Part shown: piece by piece, positions 16,224 through 25,276 of the stretch
Layout of the letters: the number at the start of each line of letters is the position of its first letter
Position numbering within the stretch: the first letter of the stretch is position 1
Assembly: GCF_013044505.1 (NCBI RefSeq)
Contig: NZ_JABERD010000033.1
Location: 1 to 62,601, forward strand
DNA length: 62,601 bases
Reading direction: 5' to 3'
Source: Streptomyces sp. S3(2020)
GTDB taxonomy: Bacteria > Actinomycetota > Actinomycetes > Streptomycetales > Streptomycetaceae
The notes under the pieces: generated by a model
The model's database searches: none
Told to the model about the DNA's origin: nothing
The model's input: the letters and a program-made list of their open reading frames with translations, nothing else
Position numbers and translations under genes: made by a program

Positions 16224-19074
16224 GTCGAATCCGTGCCGGCCCTGAGCGCCGGAGCGCTTCGGCGATGATCTGCACGAGATGGCGGCTGTCGAGGTCGGCG
16301 AGGTCGCGGACCTGGGTGCGGCAGGAGAAGCCGTCGGCGAGGATGCGCCGGTCGGGGTGGGCGGAGGCCTTGGCGAGGATGCCGTCCCGGGCGATCTTCG
16401 CGGAGACTTCGTAATGGCCCTTCTCCATACCGAAGTTGCCGGCGAGGCCGCAGCATCCGGCGGAGGTCTCGACGTCGCAGCCCATGGTTTCCAGGAGTGC
16501 CTGATCGGCGTCGTAGCCCATGACCGCGTAGTGGTGGCAGTGGGGCTGGACCAGGAGTTTGTCGGCCGCTCGCGGTGGCGTCCAGTCGATGGAGGTGAGG
16601 AACTCGGCCACGGTCCTGACCGAGCGGGCGAGTTCGGCTGCGCGAGGGTCGTCGGGGAGCAGCTCGACCAGGTCCGAGCGGAGCGTGGCGATGCAGCTGG
16701 GTTCGATGCCGACGACCGTCCTGCCGTCCCTGACGTGGGGGAGCAGGAGGTCGAGGGTCCTGCGGAGCTTGGCTTTGGCGGCGGTGAGCTGGCCGGTGGA
16801 GATGAGGGTCAGGCCACAGCAGGCCCCGGGGGCGGCGATCTCGACGTCGCAGCCGGCGGCGGAGAGGACGTCCAGGGCGTCCTGGGGGATGTCCGGGCTG
16901 ATGGCGTCGGAGAAGGAGTCGACCCAGAGCAGGACCTTGGGCCCGCCTGTCCTCACTCCAGCGGTCCCTGACGGCTTGCGTCGGCGGAAGGGCCTTCGGG
17001 GCAGCGTCGGCAGCGAACGGCGGTGGTCGGCCCCGATCATCGTCGTCATGGCTCTGCGGAGCAGAGGGACGCGGCCGACGAGGTTGAGGAGCGGGGCCAG
17101 CGGCGCGGCCAGCCTGAGCCACTGCGGGAGCCGGCCGAGCGTGTAGTGGCTCAGCGGACGCAGCCGGCCCTTGTACGTCCGGTGCAGGGCCTCGGACTTG
17201 AACGTGGCCATGTCGATGCCGGTGGGGCAGTCGTTCGCGCACGCCTTGCAGCTCAGGCACAGGTCGAGGGCGTCGTGGACCTCCGGGGAGCTCCAACCGC
17301 CGGTGACGACACCGCCGTTGAGCATCTCCTGGAGGGTACGGGCGCGGCCTCGGGTGGAGTCCTTCTCGTCGCGGGTGGCGGTGTACGAGGGGCACATGAA
17401 GCCGCCCTGGCCTCGCAGGTCGGCCCGGCACTTGCCCACGCCGACGCACCGGTGGACGGCATCGGTGATGTTGCCGCCGTCGTGCGCGAAGGCGAAGCCG
17501 TCGGTGGCGAGGAGCCGGAGGGCCTGGGGACGGCGGAGGTCGGCGTCCAGTGGCGCCGGTTGGACGACCACCCCGGGGTTCATGAGGTCCTCGGGGTCCA
17601 GGAGGGCCTTGAAAGCCTCCATCGCGCGCAGGGCCTCGGGGCTGTACATGGTCGGCAGCAGCTCGGAGCGGGCGCGCCCGTCGCCGTGCTCGCCGGAGAG
17701 GGAACCGCCGTGTGCGGCGGCCAGGGCCGCGGCGCGTTCGAGGAACCGGCGCATGAGCGTGCCGTCGGCGTCGAGCGGGAAATCGATGCGGACATGGACG
17801 CAGCCGTCACCGAAGTGGCCGTAGGCGAGGCCGGAGACGTTCTCCTCGGCCATGAGGGCTTCGAGTCCGCGCAGATAGTCCCCGAGCTTCTCCGGGGGTA
17901 CGGCGGAGTCCTCCCAGCCGGGCCACGCCTGCTTGCCGTCGGCGGTGCGCCCGGCCAGGCCGGCGCCGTCGGCGCGGATCTGCCAGAGCCGGGTCGCCTC
18001 GGGGCCCGCCGGCAGGACGACGGTGTCGGTGGAGGTGGCGGCCGCGACGAGTTTCCGTGCCGTTCGGACGGCCTCTTCCGAGTCGGCGCCGCCGACCTCC
18101 GCGATCAGCCAGCCCCCGCCCGCGGGCAGTTCGGGAACACTGGCGCTGCCGTGCGCCCGCCGTACGACGTCGACGAGCTGTGCGTCCAGGCCTTCCAGGG
18201 CGAGCGGGTGGAAGGGCAGCAGGTTCGGTACGTCGTCCGCGGCGGCGGCCATGTCGCGGTAGCCGAGGACGGCCAGCGCGGGCGCCGACGCCCGGGGGAC
18301 GAGCCTGACCGTGGCTTCGAGGAGGATTCCGCAGCTGCCCTCGGTGCCGGTCAGTGCGGCGGCGAGGTTCCGTCCGTTCTCCGGGAGCAGGTGCTCCAGG
18401 GAGTAGCCGGAGATCTGGCGTCCGAAGCGTCCGAACTCGGTACGCAGTACGGCCAGGTTCTCCCCGACGAAGGATTCCAGGCCGGGCACCACCGAGAGCG
18501 CGCTGTCCCCCGAACCGACGGTGATGACGTCACCGCCGCCCGTCAGCCAGGTCATGGACACCACGTTGTCGGCCGTGCGTCCGTAGGAGAGGCCGTGCGG
18601 ACCGCACGCGTTGTTGCCGATCATCCCGCCGATCGTGCACCGGGTCGCGGTGGAGGGATCGGGGCCGAACCGCAGTCCGTGGGGCAGGGCCGCGTCCTGG
18701 AGTGTGCTCAGGACCGTCCCGGGCTCGACCACCGCCGAGGACGCGTCGGGGTCGATCGACAGGACGCGGTTCATGAAGCGGGAGAAGTCGATCACGAGGC
18801 CGGGTCCCACGGCGTTGCCGGCGCAGGAGGTGCCGCCTCCCCGCACGGTGACGGGAACTCCGTGGGCGCGGGCGATGCCGACAGCGGCGATCACGTCGTC
18901 CTTCGATCCAGGTGTGAGTACGGCCTGGGGAACGACCCGGTAGTTCGAGGCGTCGGTCGAATACAGCGCCCTGGTCAGCGAGGACGCGTCGACGAGGTCG
19001 CCGAAGCGCCCGCGCAGGGCGTCGAGGAACGCCTCGGGGGAGGTCTTCGGGTCGGCTGCCGTGATCGCGTCCAT
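16198..19074 (-). CDS. FAD-binding and Fe-S-binding oxidoreductase (D-2-hydroxyacid dehydrogenase-like)
   Basis: About 958 aa fusion of a GlcD-like flavoprotein and a GlcF-like iron-sulfur module. The FAD-binding domain (residues about 40-220) contains VRGGGTSCAGNAVGPG; the substrate/C-terminal FAD-linked domain follows with YGHFGDGCVHVR and GEHGDGRAR. Cysteine groups CVGVGKC...FMCP (near 540) and CLSCKACANDCPTG (near 605) bind Fe-S clusters. Two CCG motifs follow, GACCGL near 750 and AGCCGLAGNFG near 870. Such enzymes oxidise D-lactate or related 2-hydroxy acids and feed electrons to the membrane. ATG at 19074 has GGAG nine bases upstream; a GTG at 19116 overlapping the previous stop is an alternative. 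Confidence 0.87.
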   Translation of the reverse strand: MDAITAADPKTSPEAFLDALRGRFGDLVDASSLTRALYSTDASNYRVVPQAVLTPGSKDDVIAAVGIARAHGVPVTVRGGGTSCAGNAVGPGLVIDFSRFMNRVLSIDPDASSAVVEPGTVLSTLQDAALPHGLRFGPDPSTATRCTIGGMIGNNACGPHGLSYGRTADNVVSMTWLTGGGDVITVGSGDSALSVVPGLESFVGENLAVLRTEFGRFGRQISGYSLEHLLPENGRNLAAALTGTEGSCGILLEATVRLVPRASAPALAVLGYRDMAAAADDVPNLLPFHPLALEGLDAQLVDVVRRAHGSASVPELPAGGGWLIAEVGGADSEEAVRTARKLVAAATSTDTVVLPAGPEATRLWQIRADGAGLAGRTADGKQAWPGWEDSAVPPEKLGDYLRGLEALMAEENVSGLAYGHFGDGCVHVRIDFPLDADGTLMRRFLERAAALAAAHGGSLSGEHGDGRARSELLPTMYSPEALRAMEAFKALLDPEDLMNPGVVVQPAPLDADLRRPQALRLLATDGFAFAHDGGNITDAVHRCVGVGKCRADLRGQGGFMCPSYTATRDEKDSTRGRARTLQEMLNGGVVTGGWSSPEVHDALDLCLSCKACANDCPTGIDMATFKSEALHRTYKGRLRPLSHYTLGRLPQWLRLAAPLAPLLNLVGRVPLLRRAMTTMIGADHRRSLPTLPRRPFRRRKPSGTAGVRTGGPKVLLWVDSFSDAISPDIPQDALDVLSAAGCDVEIAAPGACCGLTLISTGQLTAAKAKLRRTLDLLLPHVRDGRTVVGIEPSCIATLRSDLVELLPDDPRAAELARSVRTVAEFLTSIDWTPPRAADKLLVQPHCHHYAVMGYDADQALLETMGCDVETSAGCCGLAGNFGMEKGHYEVSAKIARDGILAKASAHPDRRILADGFSCRTQVRDLADLDSRHLVQIIAEALRRSGPARIRHADTHGSF

Positions 19075-19112
19075 ATCGTGCTGCTCCTGGGGGCCGTCGG
19101 GTGGGAGGGCCG

Positions 19113-19946
19113 TCACGGGAGGACGAGCTCCCTGGGGGTGTCGCCGGCGGCGTCGCGCAGCCGTCCGGGGTCCAGTCCTTCGGCGGTGAGCGCCTGGATG
19201 AGCTGTTCAAGGGCCGCCGGCGGCTCCGGGCTGTTCGGCTGTCCGGCGTCGGAGGCGAGGACGAGACGTGGCCCCGCCGCCTCGGCGACGGCGGCCAGGC
19301 GGGCGGCCGTCATCCCGGGCTGGTGGAAGAGCTGGTAGGCGGTGATCTCGACGTGGGCGCCCCGCTCGGCGAGCTCGGCGATCTCCCGTACCTCCATGCC
19401 GGGGACGGTGTACGAGGGGTGCGTGAGCAGGAACCTGCCGATGCCCCGGGCCAGGGCCTGCTCCAGGAGCCACCTGCACTCGTCGCCGCTGACGTGCCCT
19501 GTGCACAGCACGGCGTCGTGCTCGGCGATCAGGTCGAGCACGAAGGCGACGTCCTTGACCGCCGGGTCGTCCTCCGCCAGGACCGGCGGGACGGCCAGCA
19601 CCGAGCGGTCGAGACGGTCGTCCAGGTCGCCCAGCCGGGGCAGCCGGGCGCTCTCCTGGGTATGGGAGTCCGCCGTGGGGAACCACACGACCCGGCCGCC
19701 CGAGGACAACGCCGACAGGACGGCCGCCGGGTTGATCCCGCCGACGGCACGGTTGAGGGCGACTCCGCCGACGACGTCCAGTCCGGACGACCGGCTGAGG
19801 GCGCTGGCCCGGCCCACCGTGGACTCGTGGTGGGCCTTCAGGACGAAGCCGCCGTAGCCGGCCGCGGCGTAACTGGCGCCGATCTGGTCGTCGTAGCCGA
19901 TCCGGTCGAGTACGTCGGGAGCGGCATGGACATGCACGTCAAACAT
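19113..19946 (-). CDS. DUF6282-like metal-dependent hydrolase
   Basis: 277 aa TIM-barrel hydrolase. FDVHVHAAPDVLDR at the N-terminus supplies the His-x-His metal ligands; VLKAHHE, LCTGHVSG, LLTHPSYT and VLASDAG supply the later ligands. It overlaps the nitrilase gene upstream by eight bases. The ATG at 19946 puts the metal motif directly at the N-terminus; a GTG at 19958 would add four residues. Encoded between a nitrilase-family enzyme and a 2-hydroxyacid dehydrogenase-like protein, it probably opens a ring or cleaves an amide in the same catabolic route. Confidence 0.78.
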   Translation of the reverse strand: MFDVHVHAAPDVLDRIGYDDQIGASYAAAGYGGFVLKAHHESTVGRASALSRSSGLDVVGGVALNRAVGGINPAAVLSALSSGGRVVWFPTADSHTQESARLPRLGDLDDRLDRSVLAVPPVLAEDDPAVKDVAFVLDLIAEHDAVLCTGHVSGDECRWLLEQALARGIGRFLLTHPSYTVPGMEVREIAELAERGAHVEITAYQLFHQPGMTAARLAAVAEAAGPRLVLASDAGQPNSPEPPAALEQLIQALTAEGLDPGRLRDAAGDTPRELVLP

Positions 19947-20820
19947 CGAGCTGCTCACTTTCCGGGCGACGGTCCGACGGCAGGGCCCCGGCAAGGAGGT
20001 CGGTCCGGGAGTCCGCGAGCCGGGGGACCTCCGCGCGGAGGCGGCGCAGGGCTGTCAGGTCGAGTTCGGCGACCACGGCATCCTGCTTGTCGCCCAGTTG
20101 TGCGAGGACGCTGCCGTCCGGGCCGAGGACGCGTGAACCGCCCCAGAACCGGGCGCCCTCGTCCGTACCGCAACGATTGACGAAGACGACGTAGCACTGC
20201 AGCAGCACAGCGGCGTGCTCCAGGATCACCTCCCATGTGCGACGGATCCTGGCCGGGTCGGAGCCCTCCAGGCTGGCGACGGGCACCACCAGGACTTCGG
20301 CGCCGCCCTGGGCCGCCAGCCACGGGATCATGGGGTACCACATGTCGTTGCAGATGGGCGTGGCGATCCTGGCCCCGCCGAAGTCGGCGGTCCGCAGCTC
20401 TTCGCCGGGCTGGAACAACAAGTGCTCGTTCCACGGAGCGTAGGCAACGGGCTGGAGCTTGCGCTGGAGATGCCGGGTCCCGGTCACCTGGTCGGCCAGG
20501 AGGTAGGAGTTCCAGGGCAGCCCGGAGGCGCTCTTCTCGGCGAAGCCCACTCCGACACCCGCGGACGCGAGGGCGACGAGCCGCGGATCGTCGGCGGCGA
20601 AGAGGTCCTTCTCCGGGTACGGGGTGAATCCGAAACCGTTGACCGACTGCTCCGGGGTGATGGCGAGGTCGACCGGGCCGAGTCCGTTGTGCAGTTCGGC
20701 GATGCGGGTGAGGTTCTCCTCCACCGCGCCGAAGACGGGTGCGGTCTGGAGGAGGCCCACACGAAGCGTGCGGGCTTCCTCCGGGCCCGCCGTCAGTCCA
20801 GCTTGTTGGTGCTGAGCCAC
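19939..20820 (-). CDS. Nitrilase/carbon-nitrogen hydrolase superfamily enzyme
   Basis: 293 aa enzyme with a complete Glu-Lys-Cys set: Glu in LAITPEQSVNGFG, Lys in LQRKLQPVAYAPWNE and Cys in ATPICNDMWYP. It hydrolyses a nitrile or amide. I chose the GTG at 20820 because GGAGGAGG lies ten bases upstream and it overlaps the end of the binding-protein gene by 28 bp; a start further in would leave no good ribosome site. It follows an OpuC-type importer, so the imported compound is a plausible substrate. Confidence 0.83.
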   Translation of the reverse strand: MAQHQQAGLTAGPEEARTLRVGLLQTAPVFGAVEENLTRIAELHNGLGPVDLAITPEQSVNGFGFTPYPEKDLFAADDPRLVALASAGVGVGFAEKSASGLPWNSYLLADQVTGTRHLQRKLQPVAYAPWNEHLLFQPGEELRTADFGGARIATPICNDMWYPMIPWLAAQGGAEVLVVPVASLEGSDPARIRRTWEVILEHAAVLLQCYVVFVNRCGTDEGARFWGGSRVLGPDGSVLAQLGDKQDAVVAELDLTALRRLRAEVPRLADSRTDLLAGALPSDRRPESEQLDV

Positions 20821-21743
20821 TGGCTTGCGACCTCCTCCGGCCTCTTGCCGTCCACGTCGATCTGCGCGTTGAGCTTCTGGAGTTCGGCGGTGGTCAGCAG
20901 TTCGCTCACCGGATCCATCACCGTCTCGATCTTCGGGTACCTCTTCAGGATGGCCCCTCGGACGTTCAGCGAGAGGTTGTAGGGCGGGAAGAACTTCTTG
21001 TCGTCCTTCAGGACGGTCAGCCCGAGGGCGGCGATCCGGCCGTCGGTGGCGAAGACCTCGCCGAAGGCGCACGGGTCGCCCTTGGAGACGGCGTTGTAGA
21101 TCGGGCCTTCGGCCAGCTCCGCCACATCGTCCTTCGGGAGGCTGAAGCCGTACGCCTTCTGCAGCCCCGACCAGCCGTCGTCGCGGCCGAAGAACTCCGA
21201 GGCACCGCAGAAGCCGGCGCTGCCCGCGTCCTTCTCGGCGAGCGCGGCGTACTGGGAGAGGGTGGTGACGCCCAGCTTCTTCGCCGTCGCCGTCTTCACC
21301 GCGACGGCGTACGTGTTGTTCGCCGCCGCCGGCGGAAGCCACACCACGTTGTTCTCGGCCTTGTCCAGGGCGCTGACCTTGTCGTACATGGCCTGTGAGT
21401 CGGTGACGGTCCCCGACTGCTGGAGCGCCAGCCAGCCGGTGCCGGTGTACTCCCAGTACATGTCGACGGAGCCGCTGGTCAGCGCGGCGCGGACGGCGTT
21501 GGACCCGCTCATGCCACAGGTGCGCTTGACCTTCGCGCCCTGCGATTCAAGCCGCTCGGCGGTGATCTCACACAGCAGCAGCTGCTCGGTGAAGTTCTTG
21601 GAGGCGACGGTCACGGTGGCCCCCTTGAGGGGCCCGCTGTCCGCGGGACCGCTGCCTTCGTCGGCGCCGCTGCTGCCGAGTGCACAGCCGCTGGTGAGCG
21701 CGAGGCTGAGCAGACCTGCCGCAGCCAACATGTTTCTGCGCAT
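20793..21743 (-). CDS. OpuC/ProX-type ABC transporter substrate-binding lipoprotein
   Basis: 316 aa extracellular binding protein. The signal peptide ends in the lipobox LTSGC (Cys20), so it is lipid-anchored. TVTVASKNFTEQLLLCEI and MYWEYTGTGW are diagnostic of the glycine-betaine/choline-type binding proteins of OpuC systems. ATG at 21743 has GAAAGGG upstream. It is encoded with two permeases and an ATPase. The ligand is probably a quaternary amine or similar cation, but the neighbouring catabolic genes suggest a nutrient rather than only an osmoprotectant. Confidence 0.88.
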   Translation of the reverse strand: MRRNMLAAAGLLSLALTSGCALGSSGADEGSGPADSGPLKGATVTVASKNFTEQLLLCEITAERLESQGAKVKRTCGMSGSNAVRAALTSGSVDMYWEYTGTGWLALQQSGTVTDSQAMYDKVSALDKAENNVVWLPPAAANNTYAVAVKTATAKKLGVTTLSQYAALAEKDAGSAGFCGASEFFGRDDGWSGLQKAYGFSLPKDDVAELAEGPIYNAVSKGDPCAFGEVFATDGRIAALGLTVLKDDKKFFPPYNLSLNVRGAILKRYPKIETVMDPVSELLTTAELQKLNAQIDVDGKRPEEVASQWLSTNKLD

Positions 21744-21802
21744 GCTGAAGCCCTTTCGTGGTGCCTGAAGTGGTGGTTCGGGTTTCGGGGAGGGAAGCGG
21801 TC

Positions 21803-22564
21803 TCAGATGCCGCGCGGGCGCAGGACCCGTTCCGCCAGCCCTGCCAGCCAGTCGACGGTCAGGGCCAAGGCCATCGTGAGGGCGCTGCCTACGACGAGCA
21901 CCGGCGTCCGGTCGAGGGAGATACCGGAGGAGATGATGGAGCCCAAGCCGCCGGCGTTGGTGAACGCGGCGAGGGTGGCCACGCCGACGTTCAGGATCAG
22001 TGCCACGCGGATGCCCGCCAGCATCACCGGGACCGCCAGGGGCAGTTCGATGGTGAGGAGCACCTCTCGGGGGCTCATCCCGATGCCCCGCCCCGCGTCG
22101 ATCAGCGCGGGATCGACCTGCCGGATCCCGACCATCGTGTTGCGCAGCACGGGAAGCAGGGCGTACAGCACCAGCGCGACCACGGCCATCCAGAAGCCGA
22201 CGCCGAAGACCATGGCGAGGATCACCAGCACGCCGATGGACGGCACCGCCTGGCTGGCGTTGGCCACCGCGAGCACGATCACCCCCAGCCTGCTGATGCC
22301 GGGCCTGGTCAGCAGGACACCGAGGGGGACACCGATGGCGATGGTCAGCAGTGTCGACACGACGACGAGCTGGATGTGCTCCCAGAGCGCGGTCAGGACG
22401 ACGTCGGAGGCCAGGCTGCGGGTTTCGATGGAGTCCAGGTCGAGGGAGCCGACGTAGGCCCAGAGGACTCCCAGCATGGTGAGGACGACCAGCGGCAGGA
22501 CCCATGTCCGGGAACGGCGGGTGACCGATCGGGTGCTGACCGCCTGGACCGCCGCGGTGCTCAT
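21803..22564 (-). CDS. OpuCB-like ABC transporter permease
   Basis: 253 aa inner-membrane permease with about six hydrophobic segments. The EAA-type coupling loop reads DAGRGIGMSPREVLLTIELPLAVPVML, split here between GIGMSPREV and LPLAVPVML. The ATG start overlaps the stop of the ATPase gene (ATGA). It forms the channel of the importer together with the second permease at 23558-24205. Confidence 0.9.
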   Translation of the reverse strand: MSTAAVQAVSTRSVTRRSRTWVLPLVVLTMLGVLWAYVGSLDLDSIETRSLASDVVLTALWEHIQLVVVSTLLTIAIGVPLGVLLTRPGISRLGVIVLAVANASQAVPSIGVLVILAMVFGVGFWMAVVALVLYALLPVLRNTMVGIRQVDPALIDAGRGIGMSPREVLLTIELPLAVPVMLAGIRVALILNVGVATLAAFTNAGGLGSIISSGISLDRTPVLVVGSALTMALALTVDWLAGLAERVLRPRGI

Positions 22565-23565
22565 GAGAGGACCTTCGCCGGCTGGGCGGCCGCGGTGAGC
22601 AGGGTCTGGAGGTCGAGGTAGCGGCTGCCCTCGCCGGGGACGCCGACCGTGATGCCCTCCGCCCTGGACGCCAGGGCCAGTTCGAGCGCCCGGTGGATGC
22701 TCTCACCGGCGTCGACCGCGATGGCGTTCGCACCGCCGAGCGCGTCGGACGGGGCGGCGGCGAGGACGTCCGCGACCTTCAGGAGCGTCAGCCGCCGGAC
22801 CGGGGCGCCGGATCCGACGAAGTCGCGTACGAAGTCGTCGGCGGGGTTGGTGAGGATCTCCAGGGGGGTGTCGAACTGGGCCAGCCGGGAGCCGGGGCCG
22901 AAGATGGCGATCCGGTCGCCCAGCCGCAGCGCCTCGTCGATGTCGTGGGTGACCATCACGATCGTCTTGCGGATGCGTTCCTGGAGCCGCAGGAACTCCG
23001 TCTGGAGCTTCTCCCGCGCGATGGGGTCCACGGCGCCGAACGGCTCGTCCATCAGCATCACCGGCGGATCCGCGGCGAGGGCTCGGGCGACGCCGACCCT
23101 CTGCTGCTGGCCGCCGGAGAGCTGCCTGGGGTATCTGCCGGCGTAGACGGCCGGATCGAGCCCGACCATCTCCAGCAGCTCCATCGCCCGTTGACGGCGC
23201 TCCGACTTCTTCGCCCCGAGCATCTTGGGCACGAGCGCGATGTTGTCCGCGATCGTCAAGTGGGGCAGCAGACCTATCTGTTGGATGACGTAGCCGATGC
23301 CGCGCCGCAGGTTGTCCACGTCGGCGTGGGTGACGTCCTCGCCGTCGATGAAGATCCGCCCGTGGGTGGGCTCGACGAGGCGGTTGATCATCCGCAGCGT
23401 GGTGGTCTTCCCGCAGCCGGACGGGCCGACCAGGACGACGAACTCGCCTCGCTCGATCTCTAGCGAGAGCTCGGAGACGGCCGCTGCCTCCTGGCCCGGG
23501 TACTGCTTGGAGACCTCGTCCAGAAAGATCATGGTGTCGGGGCTCGGGGTGGGTTTGTCAGACAT
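22561..23565 (-). CDS. OpuCA-like ABC transporter ATP-binding protein
   Basis: 334 aa ATPase. Walker A GPSGCGKTTT, signature [15 protein letters not shown], Walker B VMLMDEPFGAVDP and the switch His in VTHDIDEAL are all present. The C-terminal region (about 250-334) resembles a degenerate CBS-like regulatory extension found in OpuCA proteins. It overlaps the upstream permease by eight bases. Confidence 0.92.
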   Translation of the reverse strand: MSDKPTPSPDTMIFLDEVSKQYPGQEAAAVSELSLEIERGEFVVLVGPSGCGKTTTLRMINRLVEPTHGRIFIDGEDVTHADVDNLRRGIGYVIQQIGLLPHLTIADNIALVPKMLGAKKSERRQRAMELLEMVGLDPAVYAGRYPRQLSGGQQQRVGVARALAADPPVMLMDEPFGAVDPIAREKLQTEFLRLQERIRKTIVMVTHDIDEALRLGDRIAIFGPGSRLAQFDTPLEILTNPADDFVRDFVGSGAPVRRLTLLKVADVLAAAPSDALGGANAIAVDAGESIHRALELALASRAEGITVGVPGEGSRYLDLQTLLTAAAQPAKVLS

Positions 23566-24205
23566 TGAGTCCTCGCAGGGCGGTGATCTTGGCTATCACG
23601 ATGAACAGCAGGTCGAGGACGAGAGCGACGAGCACCACTCCGACCACCCCCGAGAGGGCTTCCTCCAGCGCGTTCGCTCCTCCGATGCGCTCCAGGCCAC
23701 GGAAGATCAGCTGCCCCAGACCGGGACCGCGGACGACGGCTCCGATGGCCGCCGTCGCGACCAGCATGATCGTCGCCGTGCGGATCCCGTTGAGGATCAC
23801 CGGCCAGGCCAGCGGCAGAACGACGGTGCGCATCCGTTGCCCCGCTCCCATGCCGAGACCGCGTGCCGCCTCCACGACGGCAGGGTCGACCTCTTCGATG
23901 CCGGTGACCGTGTTCCGCAGGATCGGGAAGACCCCGTAGACGGTGAGGGCGGCGACCGTCGGAGCCACGCCGAGGCCCAGGAACGGGATCATGAGGGCGA
24001 ACAGCGCGAACGACGGAATGGTCAGCAGGGACCCCGTGAGCGACAGCAGGGCGTGCCGCAGGCCGGGCGTGGACTGGGTGAGCAGGGCGAGCCCGATGCC
24101 GATGACGGAGGAGAACGCGACGCTGACCAGGACGAGTTCGATGTGCTGCTCGGCCAGGAACAGCAGGTGGTCGGCGTTGTCGGCCATGTAGGAGACGAGG
24201 TTCAT
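23558..24205 (-). CDS. OpuCB/D-like ABC transporter permease (second)
   Basis: 215 aa membrane permease of the same importer, starting MNLVSYMADN. The coupling loop contains EAARGLGMGAGQRM and VLPLAWPVILNGI. It is the first gene of the transporter operon, 170 bp downstream of the IclR regulator gene on the same strand. That gap shows no recognisable hairpin. Confidence 0.88.
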   Translation of the reverse strand: MNLVSYMADNADHLLFLAEQHIELVLVSVAFSSVIGIGLALLTQSTPGLRHALLSLTGSLLTIPSFALFALMIPFLGLGVAPTVAALTVYGVFPILRNTVTGIEEVDPAVVEAARGLGMGAGQRMRTVVLPLAWPVILNGIRTATIMLVATAAIGAVVRGPGLGQLIFRGLERIGGANALEEALSGVVGVVLVALVLDLLFIVIAKITALRGLNV

Positions 24206-24375
24206 GGAGTGGCCGGCCTTGCGTCGGCACAGCTCACGACCACGTGGACGCACGTGTGCCGGATGCCGGCGGGTCCGGGCAGGGCAGGGCGATGAGCGAG
24301 ATGTCGCATGGTTTTCTCCGATACCGCGATTCCGCGGGGCGCGAACGGATGGTTGTCGGTGGCCTCAGGTGGCCG

Positions 24376-25179
24376 TCAGAGATCGCCCGGATCGGCACCG
24401 GGGCGCACGTCGGAGCAGAGGGACGCCTGGAGGGCCCGCACGGAGGCGAGCAGGTGCCCGCCGAATGCCTGGATGTGGGGTTCGATCCTGAACGCGGGAC
24501 CCGAGATGTTCACCGCGGCCTTGATCTGACCGGTGAAGTCCCGGACCGGGGCCCCGATGCCCATCAGCTCCGGGTCGAAGATCCGGTTCGCCACCGTGTA
24601 TCCGCGTCGGCGGGCCTCGCGTACCTGGTCGAGGAACTCGCGTGCCTCACGGTCCGAGACCCTGTCCCCACCGCGCCGGACCATGTCGAGGATGTGCTCG
24701 TCCTCGTAGTCCATCACCAGGGCCATGCCACTCGAACTCCGGTGCACCGGGATCGTCCGGCCCACCCAGTTCACGGCCTCGATCGACCGTCGGGATCCTT
24801 CCGACAGAACGGTGAGCACCTCGCCGTCGCTGAGAACGCTGAGGTAGGTGCGTTCTCTGACGGTCTCGGTGAGCCTGAGCAGAAGCGGGGCCGCGACCTT
24901 GGTCAGACGCTGGTCCCCCGCCCGGACCGCCAGTGCGAAGAGCCGCCAGCTCAGCTCGTACCGCCCCGAATCACGCCGGGCGACCATGCCTGTCTCCAGC
25001 AGGCTCTTGAGCTGCCGGGAGACGACCGACTTCTCCCGCCCCAGCAACCTGGAGACATCGGCCACGCTCAGCCCGTCCGGGAACACGGCGGGATCCGCCG
25101 ACGCGAGCGCGTCCAGGATCGCCATCACTCGCGAAGCGCCGCTTCGCGCTGCGGGAGTCTGCTTCTGCTCAAGAGCCAT
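24376..25179 (-). CDS. IclR family transcriptional regulator
   Basis: 267 aa DNA-binding regulator. The N-terminal winged helix spans about residues 15-80 (LSVADVSRLLGREKSVVSRQL), followed by an IclR ligand-binding domain with WVGRTIPVHRSSSGMA and the terminal ISGPAFRIEP typical of the family. ATG at 25179; the open frame extends further upstream without a better start. It sits at the head of the OpuC-nitrilase-dehydrogenase operon on the same strand, so it probably controls that operon in response to the imported compound. Confidence 0.9.
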   Translation of the reverse strand: MALEQKQTPAARSGASRVMAILDALASADPAVFPDGLSVADVSRLLGREKSVVSRQLKSLLETGMVARRDSGRYELSWRLFALAVRAGDQRLTKVAAPLLLRLTETVRERTYLSVLSDGEVLTVLSEGSRRSIEAVNWVGRTIPVHRSSSGMALVMDYEDEHILDMVRRGGDRVSDREAREFLDQVREARRRGYTVANRIFDPELMGIGAPVRDFTGQIKAAVNISGPAFRIEPHIQAFGGHLLASVRALQASLCSDVRPGADPGDL

Positions 25180-25276
25180 ACCGAGTCCTTGGTAGCGGTA
25201 TGAATAGCTAGATGGGGGGCGGGGGCGCACGCAACACGGCGTTGCGTTTTCTGCACCTACGGCCCTCAGTTCGCCG

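Noticed and set aside
17023..19338. 771-aa plus-strand frame across the FAD/Fe-S dehydrogenase
   Set aside because: Antisense of a gene with complete Fe-S and FAD motifs.
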